NCBI GenBank assembly: GCA_022562335.1
Contig: JADFPM010000089.1
Span: 1-9,388, forward strand
Reading direction: 5' to 3'
Length of the DNA stretch: 9,388 bases
From: Chloroflexota bacterium
GTDB lineage: Bacteria > Chloroflexota > Dehalococcoidia > Lucifugimonadales > UBA3495
Numbering within the stretch: position 1 is the stretch's first letter; each line of letters opens with the position of its first letter. The notes under the pieces are model-generated. The model was not told the origin of the DNA and made no database searches. It saw nothing but the letters and a program-made list of their open reading frames with translations. The translations under genes and the position numbers were made by a program. Shown here piece by piece: positions 5,851 to 9,388 of this stretch.

Positions 5851-5882
5851 CGTAGACTAATTCCTCAGGGAGCGTCCAAACC
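5780..5882 (+). promoter_or_regulatory. Alternative RNA helices (1:2 and 2:3) of the attenuator
   Basis: Helix 1:2 pairs 5780-5787 (ACTTCGGG, within the Trp-His-Phe-Gly codons) with 5836-5843 (CCCGAAGT) in eight perfect pairs. It can extend to 5792/5831 through two A-U and three G.U pairs. Helix 2:3 pairs GGTTTGG (5827-5833) with CCAAACC (5876-5882), seven perfect pairs. Segment 3 overlaps the 5' arm of the terminator. A ribosome stalled on the aromatic codons would cover segment 1, free segment 2 to pair with segment 3 and so prevent termination. A ribosome reaching the stop codon (5848) would cover segment 2 and allow termination. Confidence 0.75.
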
Positions 5883-5907
5883 CCAGCCGGCAGCGGTTGG
5901 GTTTTTT
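5878..5907 (+). terminator. Attenuator terminator upstream of DAHP synthase
   Basis: AAACCC (5878-5883) pairs with GGGTTT (5899-5904). After one bulged C (5884), AGCCG (5885-5889) pairs with CGGTT (5894-5898, one G.U), closing a GCAG loop, eleven pairs in all. Six T residues (5902-5907) follow the G-rich arm. It sits 28 bases after the leader peptide stop and 120 bases before the synthase start. Confidence 0.8.
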
Positions 5908-6026
5908 GATTCTCCAGATTGTCTATACAGCGTTAAACATACAAAACTTAGATTCCACTGGGTGGGTGGTGGTGATGGAGGGCTCAATGGAAGGTTAGCA
6001 ACCCTCGCCGATAGGAGCGAAAATAG

Positions 6027-7097
6027 ATGTTGCCATCAGCGACCCGAGACGTACATATCGAAAGTACAACTCCTCTCATCACCCCGATCGATCTTGTAAA
6101 TAAACTTCCGATAACCCCATCGATCGAACGTACCGTCATATCGGGCCGGGAGCAAGTGCGCAACATCTTGGATGGCCAGGATACCAGGCTCATGATGATA
6201 GTCGGGCCTTGCTCCATCCACGATGAGGAAGTGGCCCTGGATTATGCCCGGCGGCTGGTTGATCTTTCCAAGAAACTAAGTGACCGGCTGCTGATCGTGA
6301 TGCGCGTCTACTTCGAAAAGCCGAGGACCACCATCGGCTGGAAAGGTTATATCTACGACCCCCACCTTGACGGCACCTTTGACATTGAAACCGGGTTATA
6401 CCGGGCTCGGGCTTTGCTCTTGAAGATCGGCGAGATGGGCATGTACGCGGGAACCGAGTTTCTGGACCCCGTGCTGCCCCAATATCTGGCAGGTCTGATC
6501 ACCTGGTCCACCATCGGGGCCCGCACCACGGAGAGCCAGACCCATCGCCAGATGGCCAGCGGGTTGAGCATGCCGGTGGCATTCAAGAACGGCACCGACG
6601 GGAATGCCCAGATAGCCGTCGACGCCATGGTTTCCGCCCGCTCTCCCCAGGGTTTCCTGGGCCTCGACCATCAGGGCCGGACGGCATTGGTCCGCACCAC
6701 GGGCAATCCCGACGGGCATCTGGTCCTGCGGGGCGGCAATGGCGGTCCCAACTTCGGCGTCGACGCCATCGCCCACGCACAAAAGCAGCTCCAGAAGGCG
6801 GGGGTCCGCTCCCAACTGCTGGTGGACTGCAGCCACGGCAACTCCAACAAAGATCACTCCAAGCAAGCCGGGGCGCTCAAGGACGTGGTGGAACAACGCC
6901 TGGCCGGGAACACCGACATCGTCGGCTGCATGGTGGAGAGCAACTTGGCGCCGGGCAAGCAGGAATTGGGCGATGACCTGTCTCAATTGAAATACGGCAC
7001 CTCCATCACCGACGCTTGCATCGGATGGGAAGAGACCGAGGAACTGTTGGACTGGACTTACGCCAAACTCGAAAAAGCCGTAGAAAAAGCAGCCTAG
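6027..7097 (+). CDS. aroF: 3-deoxy-7-phosphoheptulonate synthase (DAHP synthase, class I-alpha)
   Basis: This 356-residue enzyme condenses phosphoenolpyruvate with erythrose 4-phosphate, the first committed step of the shikimate pathway to Phe, Tyr and Trp. Motifs of the AroF/AroG/AroH type are all present: GPCSIHD (60-66), KPRTTIGWKG (98-107), AGTEFLD (141-147), GARTTESQ (164-171), KNGTDGN (187-193), LRGGNGGPNF (234-243), CSHGNSNKDH (268-277) and YGTSITDACIGWEET (323-337). The metal ligands known from E. coli AroG correspond to C62, H270, E304 and D329, all conserved. Length is normal. The start has an AGGAG ribosome binding site (6013-6017) with a 9-base spacer. Expression is probably controlled by the leader peptide attenuator upstream; which amino acid inhibits the enzyme itself cannot be told from the sequence. 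The symbol aroF is used for the family; aroG would serve equally. Confidence 0.97.
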   Translation: MLPSATRDVHIESTTPLITPIDLVNKLPITPSIERTVISGREQVRNILDGQDTRLMMIVGPCSIHDEEVALDYARRLVDLSKKLSDRLLIVMRVYFEKPRTTIGWKGYIYDPHLDGTFDIETGLYRARALLLKIGEMGMYAGTEFLDPVLPQYLAGLITWSTIGARTTESQTHRQMASGLSMPVAFKNGTDGNAQIAVDAMVSARSPQGFLGLDHQGRTALVRTTGNPDGHLVLRGGNGGPNFGVDAIAHAQKQLQKAGVRSQLLVDCSHGNSNKDHSKQAGALKDVVEQRLAGNTDIVGCMVESNLAPGKQELGDDLSQLKYGTSITDACIGWEETEELLDWTYAKLEKAVEKAA

Positions 7098-7133
7098 TGA
7101 GTTCAAAAAAGACGGCGGCCTAAAACAACGGCG

Positions 7134-7172
7134 ATAAAACGCCCCGGCTCAAAAGTGCCGGGGCATTTTATT
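7134..7172 (+). terminator. Strong intrinsic terminator after DAHP synthase
   Basis: GCCCCGGC (7141-7148) pairs perfectly with GCCGGGGC (7157-7164) around an 8-base loop. The stem continues past one C/A mismatch with ATAAAA (7134-7139) against TTTTAT (7166-7171). The flanking A and T runs make it potentially active in both directions. Confidence 0.85.
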
Positions 7173-7199
7173 GCCGCAAGTTGGCCTGTCGATGCGCAA

Positions 7200-7219
7200 G
7201 TGGTTTCAGCTAGAACCAC
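7200..7219. repeat. Small inverted repeat left of the insertion sequence
   Basis: GTGGTT (7200-7205) and AACCAC (7214-7219) form 6-base arms with an 8-base loop, ending 8 bases before the left CTGAG. There is no T-tract, so it is not a terminator; function unknown. Confidence 0.3.
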
Positions 7220-7232
7220 CGCTCATCCTGAG

Positions 7233-8818
7233 AGCTTGTGAAGAAATAGACTTCCAACGCCTCGTATGGTGGGATGGGATAAGGGATAATAGAGGAAATT
7301 GGTGTATGGGTGGGGAGAGATGACTGAACCGACGCTGTTTGAACTGCCGCCAAAAGAGGAGCGGGCGCCTGCTCCGCCGACCCGCCCCCAGGATGCTAGG
7401 GTGCTCAAGCCCAACCGGCAGCAACTCCAGTGGCTGCCCCGGGACCTGGACGAGGCGCTGGCCGAAGACCACCCGGCCCGGGCCATCTGGGGCGTGTTGG
7501 AGCAGATGGACTTGTCGCGCTTCTACGGCGCCATCAAGGCGACACTGGACCGGCCGGGCCGGCCCGCCACGGACCCCCAGGTGCTCTTGGCCCTTTGGCT
7601 GTTGGCCACGGTGGAGGGGATAGGCAGCGCCCGGCGGTTGACCCGGTTGTGCCAAGAGCACGATGCCTACCGGTGGCTTTGCGGCGGTGTGCCCATCAAC
7701 TACCATATGCTCTCGGACTTCCGTGGGGCTCATCAGGGAGCCTTGGACGAGTTGCTGACCCAGATCGTAGCTTCGCTTACGGCTGCGGGAGCTGTCACCC
7801 TGGACCGGGTGGCCCAAGACGGGATGCGGGTGCGGGCCAGCGCCGGGGCCAGTTCCTTCCGCCGGAAGGAGACGCTGAAGGCCCATTTGAAGGATGCGAG
7901 AGCCCAGGTGAAACGGCTGGCCAAGGAGCGGGAGCATCCCGACCCGGGAGTGAGCCGCAGGGAGCGGGGCGCCAGGGAGCGCGCGGCCCGGGAGAGGGAA
8001 GAGCGGGTGAAGATGGCTCTTGATTACCTGCCGGCAGCCCAAGCCGCCAAGGAACGCCAGCAACAGACGCTGGCCACTCCCAAGCGGGCTAAGGTAACCA
8101 AGCCGAGGACTTCGACCACGGACCCGGAGGCCAGGGTGATGAAGATGCCCGACGGCGGCTTTCGGCCAGCCTACAACGTGCAACTGGCCACGGACCAAGC
8201 CAAGGGAGTCATCGTGGGGGTGAGCGTCGTTAGGGAAGGCACGGATGCGGGCCAGGCCCTGCCGATGGAGGAGCAGGTGATGGAGCGGACGGGCCAACAT
8301 CCCAAAGACTATCTGATGGACGGTGGCTTTGCCACCAAGGAAGACATTACCGCCCTGGAAGAACGGGGCCTCACGGTGTACGCCCCGGTGAAGCTGCCCA
8401 GGAACAAACCGGAGGAGGAAAGGTACCAGCCCCGCTACGGTGACAGTCCCCAAGTGGTCCAGTGGCGCCAGCGAATGGCCACCGGGGAAGCCAAGGCGGT
8501 GTACCGAGGGCGGGGCTCCACCGCCGAATGGGCCAATGCCCAGGTGCGCCAGCACGGGGTGTCCCAATTCACCGTTCGGGGGCTGGCCAAGGTCACCACG
8601 GTAATGCTTATGGTAGCGGTGGCCCACAACCTTTTGCGCTGGGCTGCCCTGGCCACCTAAGCTTAGCCAAGGGAGAGGCAACCCGGCCCTTGGCTCCCAC
8701 CGAGGAACGCAAGCTGACCACCGGGCCAACACACCAGACCTCCAATGTCCCTCGGATCCCAGGAAACACCAGTCTACCAACATCTCATCTTTATGAAACA
8801 TCAAAAGAATCACAAGCT
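7233..8818 (+). mobile_element. IS1182-type insertion sequence
   Basis: The element contains one transposase gene between terminal inverted repeats AGCTTGTGA (7233-7241) and TCACAAGCT (8810-8818). CTGAG lies directly outside each end (7228-7232 and 8819-8823) and is best read as a 5-base target duplication. An alternative is that these bases belong to 14-base imperfect inverted repeats (CTGAG against CTCAG). The size, about 1.59 kb, fits the family. The intact frame and paired ends suggest a recent, possibly still active copy. About 150 non-coding bases lie between the transposase stop and the right end. Confidence 0.75.
7302..8660 (+). CDS. IS1182-family DDE transposase
   Basis: A transposase of about 452 residues with the family layout: an N-terminal LFELPP segment, a DUF772-like domain (about 35-150: RPATDPQVLLALWLLATVEGI), a charged, probably coiled-coil insertion (185-260) and a C-terminal DDE nuclease domain. 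The catalytic triad candidates are D173 (VAQDGMRVRA), D340 (YLMDGGFA) and E409 (GSTAEWANA); the C-terminal HNLLRWA segment is also typical. It would cut and move the surrounding element. The start is uncertain. GTG at 7302 lies 5 bases after AGAGGA (7291-7296), TTG at 7299 is too close to it, and ATG at 7320 is an alternative with a G-rich but poorly spaced upstream sequence. No frameshift or stop interrupts it. Confidence 0.92.
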   Translation: MYGWGEMTEPTLFELPPKEERAPAPPTRPQDARVLKPNRQQLQWLPRDLDEALAEDHPARAIWGVLEQMDLSRFYGAIKATLDRPGRPATDPQVLLALWLLATVEGIGSARRLTRLCQEHDAYRWLCGGVPINYHMLSDFRGAHQGALDELLTQIVASLTAAGAVTLDRVAQDGMRVRASAGASSFRRKETLKAHLKDARAQVKRLAKEREHPDPGVSRRERGARERAAREREERVKMALDYLPAAQAAKERQQQTLATPKRAKVTKPRTSTTDPEARVMKMPDGGFRPAYNVQLATDQAKGVIVGVSVVREGTDAGQALPMEEQVMERTGQHPKDYLMDGGFATKEDITALEERGLTVYAPVKLPRNKPEEERYQPRYGDSPQVVQWRQRMATGEAKAVYRGRGSTAEWANAQVRQHGVSQFTVRGLAKVTTVMLMVAVAHNLLRWAALAT

Positions 8819-9017
8819 CTGAGCCAGCCGCAGCGGCGAAGAATCTCAAATCTTGCTATGGAAAGGCCGTGACCAACTGCCAGCCTCCCCTAACATCGGC
8901 TTTTTCAAGCATGAACGGAGAGTAGTCAGCGGAAGCGGGCCCCACCCCAGATGTTTCGCCGCCACGGCTGGCTCAACATGACAATGGAAGGGTAGCGGCT
9001 GCTGCGATCAAGTGCGG
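8661..9017. other. Non-coding region between transposase and BtpA-like gene
   Basis: It holds the right end of the insertion sequence (to 8818), the CTGAG repeat and the inverted-repeat element. Beyond these I see no gene or clear promoter. The only T-run, after GGC at 8898-8906, follows a stem of about four pairs and is too weak to call a terminator. Confidence 0.5.
8820..8975. repeat. Imperfect inverted-repeat element interrupted by the insertion sequence
   Basis: The arm at 8820-8846 (TGAGCCAGCCG, two bases, GCGGCGAA, two bases, ATCT) matches the reverse complement of 8949-8975 at 23 of 27 positions, around a 102-base spacer. The homology continues on the other side of the insertion sequence. 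TCAT at 7223-7226, just left of CTGAG, matches ATGA at 8978-8981 with the same two-base offset, so the original arm was about 33 bases. No gene is seen in the spacer. It resembles a palindromic MITE-like or REP-type repeat; whether it is dispersed in the genome cannot be seen here. Confidence 0.6.
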
Positions 9018-9388
9018 CTAAGAGAATTCGCCGAAGATCGCCGCCATGGCTTGCACCCTTTGGAGGTCCAGGGGATTTGTGATGACGCCGTCCTGTTTTA
9101 GGCTGGTGCCAACAATAGCTCCGTCGGCGATGGCCAGAAGGTCCCCGGCGTTGGACTCGGTGACGCCGCTGCCCACCAGGATGAATCCGTCTGGTATCTT
9201 TTCCCGGACGGCCGCCAGGTCGGTGGCCAAGGTGGGTAACCCCGTGGCGGGCCCGGAGATGATCAGCCCGTCGGCCATACCTCGGGTGGCCGTCTCCCGG
9301 GCCATCAACCCCAGATCGGTTTGGCCCAAGGGCGCGGCGTGTTTCACCAGCCCGTCGGCCAGGATCTTGATGTCGGCGCCCAGATATT
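9018..9388 (-). CDS. BtpA/SgcQ-family protein, C-terminal part (gene continues past window)
   Basis: The frame stays open to the right edge of the window, so only the last 123 or so residues are seen and the 5' end is missing; the internal GTG at 9345-9347 is not the true start. The visible part reads ...LGADIKILADGLVKHAAPLG, then an alanine/glycine-rich helix-strand pattern, ILVGSGVTESNAGDLL and ADGAIVGTSLKQDG near the end. These match the C-terminal strands of BtpA/SgcQ-family TIM-barrel proteins, where the SGVT and GTSLK segments resemble phosphate-binding loops. BtpA affects photosystem I stability in cyanobacteria; in non-photosynthetic bacteria the role is unsettled and probably enzymatic, acting on a phosphorylated or nucleoside compound. 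It ends with TAG at 9018-9020. Confidence 0.85.
   Translation of the reverse strand, partial: YLGADIKILADGLVKHAAPLGQTDLGLMARETATRGMADGLIISGPATGLPTLATDLAAVREKIPDGFILVGSGVTESNAGDLLAIADGAIVGTSLKQDGVITNPLDLQRVQAMAAIFGEFS

Noticed and set aside
5851..5910. T-box riboswitch as an explanation for the DAHP synthase terminator
   Set aside because: No T-box sequence or specifier stem is present, and the aromatic leader peptide with exact competing helices explains the terminator better.
7206..8849. 547-residue open frame on the minus strand across the insertion sequence
   Set aside because: It lies antisense to the transposase, is rich in Gly, Leu, His and Pro as antisense frames of GC-rich genes usually are, has no domain pattern, and runs past both ends of the mobile element.
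8890..8908. Terminator at the GGCTTTTT run
   Set aside because: Only about four base pairs can form before the T-run (AGCC with GGCT), too weak for an intrinsic terminator.

Overview
The window looks like a chromosomal segment of a moderately GC-rich environmental bacterium. A reductive-dehalogenase-like cobamide/iron-sulfur protein lacking a signal peptide, a class III extradiol dioxygenase, a BtpA/SgcQ protein and leaderless-type transcription signals together suggest a Chloroflexota lineage (Dehalococcoidia or SAR202-like). That placement is an inference from gene content; no marker gene in the window proves it.

Left part (1-1490): two genes on the minus strand, a six-helix ferric-reductase-type cytochrome b membrane protein (88-807) and a 68-residue two-helix membrane protein with a strong ribosome binding site (1015-1221). 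Then comes a 460-base non-coding stretch carrying a good extended -10 promoter and a leader RNA whose terminator hairpin can be replaced by an alternative pairing.

Centre-left (1684-5587): four plus-strand genes that look like one catabolic operon. They are a cytoplasmic RdhA-like cobamide/2x[4Fe-4S] protein, a shorter paralogue of its cobamide-binding region with no cysteine clusters, a 7Fe-type ferredoxin fused to an HbpS/GlcG domain, and a LigB-type extradiol ring-cleavage dioxygenase. A plausible reading is reductive removal of a ring substituent, fed by the ferredoxin, followed by cleavage of a catechol- or gallate-like ring. A hairpin at 5633-5664 probably closes the operon.

Centre-right (5725-7172): a class I-alpha DAHP synthase gene, first step of the shikimate pathway, preceded by what appears to be a complete ribosome-mediated attenuator. 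It has a promoter placing transcription start at or next to an ATG, a 29-codon leader peptide dense in Phe/Trp/Tyr, mutually exclusive 1:2 and 2:3 pairings, and a terminator hairpin with a T-tract. The leader gene and attenuator are the most striking regulatory find here. A strong terminator follows the gene.

Right part (7200-9388): an IS1182-type insertion sequence (about 7233-8818, one intact transposase) flanked by CTGAG on both sides. It appears to have landed in one arm of a 160-base inverted-repeat element, whose other arm (8949-8979) allows the empty site to be reconstructed. The window ends with the C-terminal part of a BtpA/SgcQ-family gene on the minus strand.
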